DNA of 40,075 nucleotides from Nostoc sp. FACHB-973. GTDB lineage: Bacteria; Cyanobacteriota; Cyanobacteriia; Cyanobacteriales; Nostocaceae. The translations under genes were made by a program, and so were the position numbers. The stretch covers positions 1-40,075 of the forward strand of contig NZ_JACJSJ010000078.1 of NCBI RefSeq assembly GCF_014698115.1. The letters are read 5' to 3'. How positions within the stretch are numbered: the first letter of the stretch is position 1; each line of letters starts with the position of its first letter. Below the pieces are notes generated by a model. The model saw nothing but the letters and a program-made list of their open reading frames with translations. It was not told the DNA's origin and searched no databases. Positions 16,691-25,439 of the stretch are shown here, piece by piece.

Positions 16691-17617
16691 ATGAAAATCC
16701 AGAAGATTTTAAATATTTTGACGCTGCTTACAGGTGCGATCGCGGTGACTGCTACTAGTCTCTGGATCGGCAAGCAGGCTTACTCTTGGCTTCCTCCACA
16801 AGCAGCAGCTGAATCCCAACTAATTGATAATTTGATTAGTTTCTTAGTAACCCTTGGTAGCTTCATCTTCTTGGGAGTAACGAGTACTCTGATGTATTCT
16901 GTGATCTTCCATCGGGCGGTTAAAGATGACTTTACCGACGGCCCCGCAATTGAAGGTAATGTCACCTTAGAAGTTGTCTGGACAGCAATTCCAATTTTGT
17001 TGGTGTTTTGGATTGCGGGTTACAGCTACCAAGTCTACGAACAAATGGGAATTCAAGGCCCGTCCCAACTAGTTCACCTGCATAATCCGCTGGGAATAGA
17101 ATCGGCTTATGCAGCAACAAAAGACTCACCAGATACGGCTTTAGCTGAACCCGTAGAAAAAATTGACGTATTAGCCAAACAATGGGCGTGGGTATTTCAT
17201 TATCCAGAGAAAGATGTCACCAGTACTGAATTGCATTTACCGAGCGATCGCCGGGTGCGCTTAGCGCTAAACTCACAAGACGTTCTGCACGGCTTTTATA
17301 TTCCTGCATTTCGCCTCAAGCAGGATATTATTCCCAACCATGCGATCGACTTTGAATTTACTCCCATCCGTCCCGGCCAATACCGATTGACCGATTCCCA
17401 ATACAGCGGCACATATTTTGCCACCATGCAGGCAAATGTGGTTGTTGAATCTCCTGAAGATTACCAAAAATGGCTTTCCCAAGCTGCAACCCAAAAGCCA
17501 TCGCCAGCCAAGAATCAGGCGGCTTCTGAATATGCTCAAACATCCAATCAATCAGTCCAAACTGGTTGGGCTACAGTAGCCCCTGCTGCACCTCCTCTAG
17601 TCAATTCTCCTGGTTGA
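16691..17617 (+). CDS. ctaC: Heme-copper oxidase subunit II lacking the CuA site (ARTO/Cox3 type)
   Basis: A 308-residue subunit II with two membrane helices (about 48-72 and 92-112) and a periplasmic or lumenal cupredoxin domain (about 155-255). One CuA histidine position is kept (VLHGFYIP, H200). The binding loop that should read C-x-E-x-C-x3-H-x2-M reads DSQYSGTYFATM (235-246): both Cys, the Glu and the His are replaced and only M246 remains. It therefore cannot form CuA or accept electrons from cytochrome c in the usual way. CuA-less subunits II define the alternative respiratory terminal oxidase of cyanobacteria and quinol oxidases. The tail (about 265-308) is Pro/Ala/Gln-rich. Confidence 0.92.
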   Translation: MKIQKILNILTLLTGAIAVTATSLWIGKQAYSWLPPQAAAESQLIDNLISFLVTLGSFIFLGVTSTLMYSVIFHRAVKDDFTDGPAIEGNVTLEVVWTAIPILLVFWIAGYSYQVYEQMGIQGPSQLVHLHNPLGIESAYAATKDSPDTALAEPVEKIDVLAKQWAWVFHYPEKDVTSTELHLPSDRRVRLALNSQDVLHGFYIPAFRLKQDIIPNHAIDFEFTPIRPGQYRLTDSQYSGTYFATMQANVVVESPEDYQKWLSQAATQKPSPAKNQAASEYAQTSNQSVQTGWATVAPAAPPLVNSPG

Positions 17618-17681
17618 AAAACGCCCCACCTCCCTACTCCCCACTCCCCATTCCCTGTATTTCTTGAAAGGAAACTAACCC

Positions 17682-19343
17682 ATGACTAATGTTCCTATTG
17701 ACGGCATTAGTATCGCCAGTGAGAATTCTCACCATGAATCTCCAGGCGACTGGAAGCGATACTTCAGCTTTAGCACTGACCATAAAGTTATTGGTATCCA
17801 ATATCTCGTTACCTCATTTGTCTTCTTTCTCGTCGGTGGTATCTTTGCAATGGTAATTCGGGGAGAACTGATGACACCCGAATCAGATTTAGTTGATCGC
17901 ACTGTCTACAATGGCATGTTTACCATGCACGGCACCGTGATGCTGTTTTTGTGGACATTTCCCTCACTGGTTGGTTTTGCCAACTATCTAGTGCCCTTGA
18001 TGATTGGGGCGCGAGATATGGCATTTCCCCGCCTCAACGCCGTTGCTTTTTGGATGGTGCCAGTAGTCGGGATTCTCTTGATGAGCAGTTTCTTTATTCC
18101 TGGTGGCCCAGCCCAAGCAGGCTGGTGGGCTTATCCCCCAGTCAGTCTCCAGAATCCCACAGGAAACTTAATTAATGGTCAAGTCCTCTGGCTGCTAGCG
18201 GTGGCGGTGTCAGGTGTGTCTTCAATTATGGGGGCAGTTAACTTTGTCACCACAATTGTGAAAATGCGTGCCCCAGGAATGGGCTTCTTCCGGATGCCCT
18301 TGTTTGTCTGGGCAGTATTTAGCGCCCAAATTATCCAACTATTTGGACTACCTGCACTCACAGCAGGTGCGGTAATGCTGCTACTCGACCTCACCGCAGG
18401 CACCGCCTTTTTCGACCCTGCTAGGGGTGGGAATCCAGTCATGTTCCAACATTACTTCTGGTTCTACTCCCACCCCGCCGTTTACGTGATAATTTTGCCC
18501 ATTTTTGGGATTTTTTCGGAAATATTCCCAGTTTATTCACGTAAACCCCTATTTGGTTACAAAGTAGTTGCTGTTTCATCCATGTTGATTGCCGTAGTCA
18601 GCGGTATCGTTTGGGTACACCATATGTACGTCAGCGGTACGCCTGGTTGGATGCGCTTGATTTTCATGCTGACAACGATGTTTGTGTCTGTCCCCACAGG
18701 AATTAAAGTGTTTGCTTGGGTGGCAACTATTTGGGGCGGAAAGTTGCGGTTGAATACCCCAATGCTGTTTGCCTTGGGTGGATTAATCATGTTTGTTTTC
18801 GCCGGCATCACAGGGATTATGCTTTCCTCAGTGCCAGTGGATGTCCACGTTAATAATACCTATTTTGTCGTGGGACACTTCCACTACGTCCTCTACGGCA
18901 CCGTGACGATGGGCTTGTATGCTGCTATTTATCACTGGTTCCCCAAAATGACCGGTCGGATGTACCACGAGGGTTGGGGCAAAATACACTTCTGGTTAAC
19001 CTTCATTGGCACCAACCTCAACTTTTTGCCCATGCATCCCTTAGGATTGCAAGGGATGTTACGCCGAGTTGCCTCCTATGCCCCAGAGTACACATCCTGG
19101 AATATCATCGCTAGCGTCGGCGGATTTCTCTTAGGAGTATCCACCCTGCCCTTCATTTTCAACATGGTGATTTCTTGGATGCAAGGCGAGAAAGCACCCA
19201 ATAACCCCTGGCGGGCAATTGGACTAGAGTGGTTAGTTTCTTCACCACCCCCAGTAGAAAACTTTGAAGAGATTCCCATCATTGTCTCTGAACCCTACGG
19301 TTACGGTAAATCAGAACCGTTGACAGCTAACCTCCCAGAATAA
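17682..19343 (+). CDS. ctaD: Heme-copper oxidase subunit I, A2 type
   Basis: A 553-residue, 12-helix catalytic subunit that reduces O2 to water and pumps protons. Ligands visible: low-spin heme H83 (FTMHGTVM) and H401; CuB H264 (FYSHPAVY), H313 and H314 (VHHMYVSG); high-spin heme H399 (VVGHFHYVLYG). Tyr268 is the likely cross-linked tyrosine. The D-channel Glu of HPEVY is Ala here, while Y262-S263 give the YSHPxV signature of A2-type enzymes, in which a Tyr-Ser pair takes over that role. A ribosome site (AAAGGAAA) lies about 7-14 bases before ATG. It is co-directional with subunits II and III. Confidence 0.95.
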   Translation: MTNVPIDGISIASENSHHESPGDWKRYFSFSTDHKVIGIQYLVTSFVFFLVGGIFAMVIRGELMTPESDLVDRTVYNGMFTMHGTVMLFLWTFPSLVGFANYLVPLMIGARDMAFPRLNAVAFWMVPVVGILLMSSFFIPGGPAQAGWWAYPPVSLQNPTGNLINGQVLWLLAVAVSGVSSIMGAVNFVTTIVKMRAPGMGFFRMPLFVWAVFSAQIIQLFGLPALTAGAVMLLLDLTAGTAFFDPARGGNPVMFQHYFWFYSHPAVYVIILPIFGIFSEIFPVYSRKPLFGYKVVAVSSMLIAVVSGIVWVHHMYVSGTPGWMRLIFMLTTMFVSVPTGIKVFAWVATIWGGKLRLNTPMLFALGGLIMFVFAGITGIMLSSVPVDVHVNNTYFVVGHFHYVLYGTVTMGLYAAIYHWFPKMTGRMYHEGWGKIHFWLTFIGTNLNFLPMHPLGLQGMLRRVASYAPEYTSWNIIASVGGFLLGVSTLPFIFNMVISWMQGEKAPNNPWRAIGLEWLVSSPPPVENFEEIPIIVSEPYGYGKSEPLTANLPE

Positions 19344-19426
19344 CGCCAAATATCGGGAAGGCGCAGAAGCCCTCTGCGGCTTCCCTTTACGTTTCTAATT
19401 CACCCCTCAAAAAGCAAACTTCACCA

Positions 19427-20029
19427 ATGGACAGTTATATCAATTCACATGAATTACATCAGACAGAAGCAGAACATAGCCACGATGAAGAAGGCAACAA
19501 AATGTTTGGCTTCATTGTATTCTTACTGTCTGAAAGCGTAATTTTCCTAAGTTTTTTCGCCGGATATATCATCTACAAAACAACAACTCCTAACTGGCTA
19601 CCTGCCGGTGTTTCTGGACTAGAAGTAAAAGAACCGGCAATCAATACAGTAGTTCTTGTTGCTAGTAGCTTTGTGATTTACTTAGCAGAACGCGCCCTTC
19701 AACGCCATGATTTAGTGAAATTTCGCCTGTTTCTTGTAGCAACAATGGCGATGGGAACTTACTTTTTGGTTGGACAAGCGATTGAATGGAATGGCCTCGA
19801 CTTTGGCTTCACCTCAGGGGTATTTGGTGGCACCTTCTATTTGCTCACAGGCTTCCACGGTTTGCACGTTTTCACCGGTATTTTGTTGCAGTTGATTATT
19901 TTAGTGCGATCTTTTATTCCTGGTAACTACGACACAGGTCACTTTGGCGTTAATGCAACTTCATTGTTTTGGCATTTCGTCGATGTCATCTGGATTATTT
20001 TGTTTATCCTCATTTATGTTTGGCAGTAA
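19427..20029 (+). CDS. ctaE: Heme-copper oxidase subunit III
   Basis: A 200-residue, five-helix subunit III. Diagnostic segments are GFIVFLLSESVIFLSFFAGY, LLTGFHGLHVFTGILLQL and the terminal WHFVDVIWIILF. It stabilises subunit I and helps its proton uptake in the family. It is the last gene of the operon, 83 bases after subunit I, and is followed by a strong terminator. Confidence 0.95.
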   Translation: MDSYINSHELHQTEAEHSHDEEGNKMFGFIVFLLSESVIFLSFFAGYIIYKTTTPNWLPAGVSGLEVKEPAINTVVLVASSFVIYLAERALQRHDLVKFRLFLVATMAMGTYFLVGQAIEWNGLDFGFTSGVFGGTFYLLTGFHGLHVFTGILLQLIILVRSFIPGNYDTGHFGVNATSLFWHFVDVIWIILFILIYVWQ

Positions 20030-20091
20030 ATATTGATGGGGATATCTTGTGTGTAATACCATTTCACTTTAAAGTTGATACAAATACCTTG

Positions 20092-20137
20092 GTAGGGTAG
20101 CACAGCGGTGCTACCCTACGACGTGATGTTTTTTTTA
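20092..20137 (+). terminator. Terminator of the oxidase operon, within a repeat-derived palindrome
   Basis: A perfect 12-bp stem GTAGGGTAGCAC / GTGCTACCCTAC with a 4-base loop is followed 10 bases later by T8. The adjoining sequence (ATGTTTTTTTTAACTGGAAATCCCTTAG, read in two parts at 20127-20153) matches one end of the TAAGGGACTTCCAA element family, so the terminator appears to be a domesticated repeat. It lies between convergent genes. Confidence 0.7.
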
Positions 20138-20149
20138 ACTGGAAATCCC

Positions 20150-20827
20150 TTAGAAATGTTTTGGTTTCAAAGGAGAAGGAGGGGCAGATAATACGACGAT
20201 ATTTCTGACATTACTAACGTAACGACCTCCAGCTTTGTCACCTGGAACTACTAAACGAGCAAATCCTTCATCTGTTAAAGGTACGACTTTACCATCACTA
20301 CCTTTTTTTTCATATGCAACTAGTACTGTTTTTCCTTCAAAGTTAGGTTGAATTTCACCAATAGCTACGACTGCACCATAACAATCTGTGGCGTCAACTA
20401 GAACGTATTGCCGCAGAAAAGAGTTTTTAGTATTAACACCAGAATTTCCCGGTTTTAGACCACCTCCAGCTTGCGGATTATTAATCAATTCCCATAGGGG
20501 AATTCCATAGTATGTTTCTGTTCGTGGGCCTGAGCCGGTTTGAAAGCTGACAGTGATTTCAGTAACTAATGCTGGATTTTGGTTTTTTAAAGCATTTCGC
20601 AAATTTTTCAACTTTTGCAAGTTATAGGTGGTTGGATTATTGAGTTCTCCATCCAAGCGAAAACTTTGTGAAAGACCCCCAGCACACTTATTTTTTTGCC
20701 AAATAGATGGTGTTTTTTCTTCTCGATTCCTACTAAAACCACTGTTTGAGTCAGCTAAAGTAGGCTGCCATAAAACCAGCATTGATAGTATTAAAGATGC
20801 AATAGGTATCTTGCGGCTAAAACGCAT
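20150..20827 (-). CDS. Exported protein with an oxidoreductase molybdopterin-binding-like domain
   Basis: A 225-residue protein with a signal peptide (about 1-25, ending near TLADS). The rest resembles a sulfite-oxidase-type molybdopterin domain: LDGELNNPTTYNLQKLKNL, TYYGIPLWELI, VDATDCYGAVVAIGEI, and VVPGDKAGGRYVSNVRNI near the end. A single Cys (in TDCYG) exists in the domain, but it is not at the usual RC motif, so cofactor binding is uncertain. The size fits the short periplasmic members of this fold. No partner gene is adjacent; it converges on the oxidase operon. Confidence 0.65.
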   Translation of the reverse strand: MRFSRKIPIASLILSMLVLWQPTLADSNSGFSRNREEKTPSIWQKNKCAGGLSQSFRLDGELNNPTTYNLQKLKNLRNALKNQNPALVTEITVSFQTGSGPRTETYYGIPLWELINNPQAGGGLKPGNSGVNTKNSFLRQYVLVDATDCYGAVVAIGEIQPNFEGKTVLVAYEKKGSDGKVVPLTDEGFARLVVPGDKAGGRYVSNVRNIVVLSAPPSPLKPKHF

Positions 20828-21133
20828 AAAACATTTCTCCGTTTACTATTGAATATTGAAATTTGAAAATGGATTCAGTGTATCTGTGCAATGTACTGAA
20901 GATAATACCAACTTCTTGAGTAAAATACCAAATAATCTGGTAATTAAACTCTAACAAAATTAATTTTTATTTCTTTTTAAAATAGTTAAGCTTAATGTTG
21001 TATGAAAATTTTCTGTCGTTTTTTGCCCAATCAACAAGTAAATATCAAGCTAATAGAATCAAATGTTGGTGTAAAGTGTGTTTTGCTTCTCGATTCTGAC
21101 TCGACAGGCTCCTCAATTCTAAATTCTGCTGTA
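20828..21133. other. Intergenic region with no recognisable gene
   Basis: This A+T-rich stretch lies upstream of the minus-strand exported protein. It should contain that gene's promoter; no clear box or ORF was found. Confidence 0.5.
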
Positions 21134-21266
21134 CTAAGGGACATCCAAGAATTAAATTAATCAATTCCTGCATCCAACACTAGTATGCAATTTCTTCTCC
21201 CCCTGCCTCCCCTGCCTCCCCTGCTCCCCCAAGGGATTGATTATTTTTTTATTTGGAAGTCCCTAA
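21134..21266. mobile_element. Short MITE-like element with TAAGGGACNTCCAA ends
   Basis: The left end CTAAGGGACATCCAA (21134-21147 region) is inverted at the right end as TTGGAAGTCCCTAA (21253-21266), one mismatch over 14 bases. The 130-base body contains CCTGCCTCC repeats (21199-21235). The same ends occur at 32132-32456 and partly at 20137-20155. Confidence 0.6.
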
Positions 21267-21305
21267 ACCGATTTTGTGAGGCTACCAAGAAATATCTTTA
21301 TTAAA

Positions 21306-21340
21306 ATACCTGCTAATCTTTTGAAAAGACTAGCAGGTAT
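21306..21340 (-). terminator. Terminator after tRNA-Pro
   Basis: ATACCTGCTA and TAGCAGGTAT form a 10-bp stem extended by TCTTTT/AAAAGA with a tiny loop; TTTTA follows on the minus strand. It starts 14 bases after the tRNA 3' end, so it most likely ends the tRNA transcript. Confidence 0.75.
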
Positions 21341-21353
21341 CTTTTATTATCAA

Positions 21354-21427
21354 TCGGAGCGGCGGGATTCGAACCCACGACCTCCACTACCCCAAAGTGG
21401 CGCGCTACCAAGCTGCGCTACGCCCCG
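21354..21427 (-). tRNA. tRNA-Pro (anticodon GGG)
   Basis: A full cloverleaf can be drawn on the minus strand: acceptor CGGGGCG/CGCTCCG (one G-T pair), D-stem GCGC/GCGC, anticodon stem CCACT/AGTGG with loop TTGGGGT giving anticodon GGG, T-arm GTGGG-TTCGAAT-CCCGC, discriminator A. CCA is not encoded. It reads CCC and CCU codons. Confidence 0.97.
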
Positions 21428-21547
21428 AATACTCAATTTTAGATTTTAGATTTTTAATTTTGGATTTTCCCAACTACAAATCTTAAATTCCGTTTATTGA
21501 CTTTTGTTAGTCTAGCATAAAGATAAGCAAAAGTATAGATATTAGAT

Positions 21548-21913
21548 TTAAAAAACTTTGAGCATTCCAGTGGCTTGGAGTAAATCTGGAACAGCAAAAG
21601 CATCCCATTTACCTTCTACACATCGCCCTCTATTCAGGATGAAACGTAGACTGTAGGCGTGGGGATAGCCTTCAACCTCCATCCATAATAAATCGCTTTC
21701 AGCTTCACAGGCAATTTTTTCCTCTTCCATTAATTCTGTTGCAAGTTGTTTCATGGTATCTGCTAGCTGTGCCAGTAGACGACAAAAATCATTCAACTCG
21801 GCTTCGGTTAACTCAATTGCCCAGTCATCTGTACCTATTAAACCTTTAAATTCAGGTGTATCGGGGTTCCAGCCAATACGCCAACCAGATCCACTTTTGA
21901 CAACGCGTTCCAT
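21548..21913 (-). CDS. DUF1818 family protein
   Basis: A 121-residue soluble protein of the DUF1818 family, conserved in cyanobacteria and plastid-bearing organisms and of unknown function. Recognisable parts are SGSGWRIGWNP at the start, GTDDWAIELTEAELNDFCRL in the middle and YSLRFILNRGRCVEG near the end. It has no membrane segment. It is followed downstream by the tRNA-Pro gene and preceded, 49 bases away, by an exported unknown protein on the same strand. Confidence 0.8.
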   Translation of the reverse strand: MERVVKSGSGWRIGWNPDTPEFKGLIGTDDWAIELTEAELNDFCRLLAQLADTMKQLATELMEEEKIACEAESDLLWMEVEGYPHAYSLRFILNRGRCVEGKWDAFAVPDLLQATGMLKVF

Positions 21914-21962
21914 AAAAGCTTAGGAGTGAGGAGTTATTAATTTACAACTCATTACTCTGCCA

Positions 21963-22559
21963 TTACTTAAGTAATTGGGCTCCTCCCTGTTGGGGTGGCT
22001 GTGGAGTTGTTGATGTAGTAGGGTTTGGTGTGGTGTTGGAGCGAGGGGCTGGTGTGTTTTCGGAAGTAGGATTAAATATATTGACTAAAACTTCCAGTAG
22101 GGCATTTCGTTGGCTGCGATTCAGACGGGCAATGGCAGCACGATCGCCTTCTATGGGATTTTCCCGCAGTGTATCATTTCCTGGATAGCTACTATCATAC
22201 ATAACTTCATTTGCACCCAGGTAATCAGCTAAAGTTAGTTTCCAATCCAAGCGATAAATTGGGGCACGTCCTTTAGTATAAAGATGATATCTAATCAAGC
22301 GATTTGCGAGGGTATTGTTTTCGGCAACTTTGCCATTTTCTTTGCTGATATACTTATTCTCCCGTGGAAAATCTGGCAATTTTTGGTAGACTATCTGCCA
22401 AACATCATTGGGGGTGATTGTCTGTGCTATCCCAGTTTGGTTAGTAAATAACCCTGAACCCAAAACAATTAAACTCAGCATTAAAGCAAACAATATTGCT
22501 GAGTACTGAGTTTTTAGCTTTGAAAGAACTGATTTCAACAGAAATTTTCTCTTTTTCAT
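21963..22559 (-). CDS. Exported protein of unknown function
   Basis: A 198-residue protein I do not recognise. It has a basic N-terminus and a hydrophobic stretch (about 20-38), then GIAQT as a possible cleavage site, so it should be exported. The mature region (about 48-165) is mixed helical: DVWQIVYQKLPDFPRENKYIS, RLIRYHLYTKGRAPIYRLDWKLTLADYLG, and RSQRNALLEVLVNIF. The C-terminus is a Pro/Thr/Asn/Gln-rich tail (about 166-195), typical of wall-spanning or disordered linkers. Coding style resembles its neighbours. The gene lies between rpoZ and the DUF1818 gene on the same strand. Confidence 0.75.
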   Translation of the reverse strand: MKKRKFLLKSVLSKLKTQYSAILFALMLSLIVLGSGLFTNQTGIAQTITPNDVWQIVYQKLPDFPRENKYISKENGKVAENNTLANRLIRYHLYTKGRAPIYRLDWKLTLADYLGANEVMYDSSYPGNDTLRENPIEGDRAAIARLNRSQRNALLEVLVNIFNPTSENTPAPRSNTTPNPTTSTTPQPPQQGGAQLLK

Positions 22560-22607
22560 AGAACAAGATTTTGGACGTTGCTGAGTGAAAATATGAATAT
22601 TCAGAAC

Positions 22608-22667
22608 TCAGAATTCAGAAGTCAGAACTCCTAACTCAGCACTCAGCACTCAGCACTCAGCACTATT
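22608..22667. repeat. AGCACTC heptamer repeat
   Basis: CAGAATTCAG units then four to five copies of CAGCACT lie between rpoZ and the exported unknown gene, just after the rpoZ stop codon. The same unit recurs at 32111 and 32552. Confidence 0.85.
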
Positions 22668-22668
22668 T

Positions 22669-22905
22669 TTATAGTTCGCCAATAATTTCTGGCTGAGTCA
22701 ATTCATCGGACATCTCGATGATTGCTCTTAGCACTGGCTTCATCATCGCATCTTCGTTATTTTCAAAGTCTTCATAACGCCGACGCTTGGCACGATTCGC
22801 CACCTGAACCGTAATGCGGTAACGATTTGAGGCTGCACTTATCAAATCCTCAGCACGATGCATAATTTGAGATTGTGTTGTCTCGAACTTAGAACGCTTT
22901 AGCAT
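22669..22905 (-). CDS. rpoZ: RNA polymerase omega subunit
   Basis: A 78-residue omega subunit, which helps assemble and stabilise RNA polymerase. The conserved core is HRAEDLISAASNRYRITVQV followed by ANRAKRRR, and the acidic tail ELTQPEIIGEL is characteristic of cyanobacterial RpoZ. The length matches the family. It is encoded divergently from the fasciclin gene. Confidence 0.95.
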   Translation of the reverse strand: MLKRSKFETTQSQIMHRAEDLISAASNRYRITVQVANRAKRRRYEDFENNEDAMMKPVLRAIIEMSDELTQPEIIGEL

Positions 22906-23056
22906 AATTAGTGGTTCTTGGGGACATTCTCCAGTGTAACAGCACTAAATCAGTCTGCTACTGTCTGTTTAACCGGCAGCAACCTTTCTGTTGACAGAGG
23001 TTAAGAGTATTTTAGCTACCTTATAAGTAACTTGTAGTATTATTTAACGCATCCTC

Positions 23057-23476
23057 ATGGCTGACCTTGTGGAAACTGCGATCGCAGCAGGAAATTTCAA
23101 TACGCTAGTAAAGGCTGTTAAAGCTGTAAATCTCATAGAAACTCTCAAAAGTCTTGATTCTTTGACACTCTTTGCACCCACTGACGAAGCTTTTGCCAAT
23201 TTGCCAGAGGGAACTTTAGATTTGTTATTACAAGACATTCCCAAGCTGAGAAAAATTGTAGCGTATCATGTCGCTAGTGGGGATGTCAGGTCTGATGATT
23301 TGGTACAAATTAATGAGGCACAGACCCTCGAAGGATCAATTGTAGCTATTGAATCTGTCAACGGCAAAATTAAGGTGAATGACGCCAATGTCATCAAAAC
23401 AGACGTTTTGACAGACAATGGCGTGATCCATATTATTGATGCAGTGCTAATGCCTGCAATGGTGGCGGGGAAGTAA
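23057..23476 (+). CDS. Fasciclin (FAS1)-domain protein
   Basis: A 139-residue protein that is a single FAS1 domain. The two signature blocks are present: H1 LTLFAPTDEAFANLP (about 36-50) and the central YHV (about 71-73), ending with GVIHIIDAVLMP (about 121-132). FAS1 proteins mediate adhesion or matrix contacts. This one lacks a signal peptide (MADLVETAIAAGNF), so either it is cytoplasmic or exported by another route. The stop codon is followed at once by heptamer repeats. Confidence 0.92.
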   Translation: MADLVETAIAAGNFNTLVKAVKAVNLIETLKSLDSLTLFAPTDEAFANLPEGTLDLLLQDIPKLRKIVAYHVASGDVRSDDLVQINEAQTLEGSIVAIESVNGKIKVNDANVIKTDVLTDNGVIHIIDAVLMPAMVAGK

Positions 23477-23588
23477 GGGTATTGGGGACTGGGTATTGGG
23501 GACTGGGTATTGGGTATCGGGAAAGAATTATTTGAATCCCTTCCCTACTCCCCAGTCCCCCACTCCCTATTCCCTACTCCCTACTCCC
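23477..23588. repeat. GGGTATTGGGGACT and CCCTACTC heptamer tracts
   Basis: Opposed G-rich (23477-23520) and C-rich (23540-23588) tracts between convergent genes could pair as a long hairpin. The right tract contains the amylase stop codon and its last six or so codons. Confidence 0.85.
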
Positions 23589-25039
23589 AAAATACAGCCA
23601 GTACGTGCAGAAATAGTTAATGACAACTCCTGAGTTTTTCCTTGACTATTCCACTCAACTTCAGCACTACCATATAAGACTTTGTTGGGTTGAGTGTGCA
23701 AACTGGCGATATCTACATTCGCTGTTGCTGAACTTGTTCCAGCGTTGATGGCAATTATCAATTCTTCTTTCTCCAAGGTTCGCGCAAAGATGTAAAGTTG
23801 TCCTTGAGCATAGAGGACTTGGTAATCACCTGTACGCAATGCTGGGTAAGTGTGGCGGAGGGCAATCAATTGCCGGTGAGTATCGAAAATTTCTTGATTC
23901 CAGTTAGTCTCTAAGGGAAAACCACGGCGTGAGTCTGGGTCTATGGCGCCAGGTAAGCCAACTTCATCGCCATAGTAGATACTGGAGGCACCGGGAAAGG
24001 TTAGTAGTAGTAGAGTCGATAATTCTACACTGGCTATATCGCCTCCGGCAATGGTCATCAATCGGGCTGTATCGTGACTTGCTAGCAAATTGAGTTGAGT
24101 CAGCTGAATTTCCCAAGGATAAAGTTGCAGTAATTCTTGGATTTGGGTGGCGTACTCGGCAGCAAATAAGGGTGGATAAGGTTTATAGTCGCGGCTTTGG
24201 ACTTGTTCTAAGACTACGCGATCGCCAGCTACAAAGGCAATTGTCGGCCCAGCAAACAAATAATTCATCACCCCGTCAAATTGCGTTCCATCCAGCCACT
24301 CACGGGAATCTCCCCAGACTTCGCCGACAATGTAAGCTTCAGGATTGATGGCTTTGACGCGATCGCGGAACTCTTGCCAAAAACCAGGGGTTTTAATTTC
24401 AAATGGTACATCCAATCGCCAACCATCTATGCCGAATTTAATCCAATATTCGGCAATTTCCATAATGTATTCTCGCACTTCTGGATTGTCGTGGTTAAAT
24501 TCTGGCAAGGCGCGGTTTCCAGCCCAACCCCTGTAGTTAGCAGGCAAATCTCCTGTGTAGGGCGCTAAAGGCCAACCTTCAATTTTGAACCAATTTACCC
24601 AAGGAGAATGAGGCCCATTCTCTAAAACGTCATGGAAAAAGAAAAATCCCCGACTGGAATGGTTAAATACTCCATCCAGAACGACTTTGATATTCCGTTG
24701 ATGGGCGGCGTCTAGTAATTCCTTAAAAGCTTCGTTGCCCCCCAGCATGGGATCAACTTGATAATAATCATGGGTATGATAGCGGTGATTGCTGGCAGAT
24801 TGAAAAATCGGTGTAAAGTAAATGGCGTTAATGCCCAGATCCTTGATATAGTCCAAACCTTCCAGGATGCCCCATAAATCCCCGCCTTTATAACCTTGCA
24901 GTGTTGGCATAGCGTCCCAATCTTCCCAACGGGCTTCATGTAACAGCCGTTTGCGTGGCTGTTTGCTTCTAGCAAAGCGGTCTGGAAATATTTGGTAGAA
25001 AACAGCGTGCTTCACCCAGTCTGGTGTTTGAATTTGCAT
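23567..25039 (-). CDS. GH13 alpha-amylase family enzyme (neopullulanase/cyclomaltodextrinase-like)
   Basis: A 490-residue glycoside hydrolase with the (beta/alpha)8 barrel regions: region I LDGVFNHSS (about 121-129), region II DGWRLDVPFE (nucleophile D210), region III VGEVWGD (acid/base E240), and region IV ASHDTARL (D323). There is no signal peptide, so it acts in the cytoplasm, probably on glycogen fragments or maltodextrins. The DVPFE sequence and absence of an N-terminal CBM34 domain fit a short neopullulanase-like enzyme. The last residues (GVGSRE) and the TAG stop are encoded in a GGGAGTA repeat, so the original C-terminus may have been altered. Confidence 0.9.
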   Translation of the reverse strand: MQIQTPDWVKHAVFYQIFPDRFARSKQPRKRLLHEARWEDWDAMPTLQGYKGGDLWGILEGLDYIKDLGINAIYFTPIFQSASNHRYHTHDYYQVDPMLGGNEAFKELLDAAHQRNIKVVLDGVFNHSSRGFFFFHDVLENGPHSPWVNWFKIEGWPLAPYTGDLPANYRGWAGNRALPEFNHDNPEVREYIMEIAEYWIKFGIDGWRLDVPFEIKTPGFWQEFRDRVKAINPEAYIVGEVWGDSREWLDGTQFDGVMNYLFAGPTIAFVAGDRVVLEQVQSRDYKPYPPLFAAEYATQIQELLQLYPWEIQLTQLNLLASHDTARLMTIAGGDIASVELSTLLLLTFPGASSIYYGDEVGLPGAIDPDSRRGFPLETNWNQEIFDTHRQLIALRHTYPALRTGDYQVLYAQGQLYIFARTLEKEELIIAINAGTSSATANVDIASLHTQPNKVLYGSAEVEWNSQGKTQELSLTISARTGCILGVGSRE

Positions 25040-25439
25040 GAATTACTCTTTGTACGTTCAAAAGCGATCGTTGCAAATATTAGCTTCTTTGTGGCTCTTA
25101 CTTATGATAGAAAATTGGGCATTGGGCATTGGGCATTGGGCATGGGAAGATTCTTTCCCATTATTTTATTATTTATTTAGAATCGACTTTTCTAAGCAAA
25201 TTTATCAGTTTTTGTAAAAAATAACTACCATAATTATTAATTATACTTATTTGATTCATAAAATTTAATATTTGTTGAATTAACTTTATCCGTAATCACT
25301 TAAGCAAGTACTGGATTATTTTTATAGATTATGAATTATGTCAAGGTGTATTGAGTCCTAGTACTAAAAAATGAAGTTAGGATTCAAAATATCTATTGTT
25401 CTGGTTCCTGACTCCCAATAAATTTAATTTGAGGCAAAA
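25040..25439. other. Intergenic region with GGGCATT repeats
   Basis: The region between divergent amylase and subtilase genes contains about four GGGCATT units (25115-25145) and then A+T-rich DNA to a GAGG ribosome site at 25431-25434 for the subtilase. No ORF is supported. Confidence 0.6.

Noticed and set aside
18179..18811. Antisense ORFs within oxidase subunit I
   Set aside because: They are shadows of a well-conserved gene, with no ribosome site or recognisable domain.
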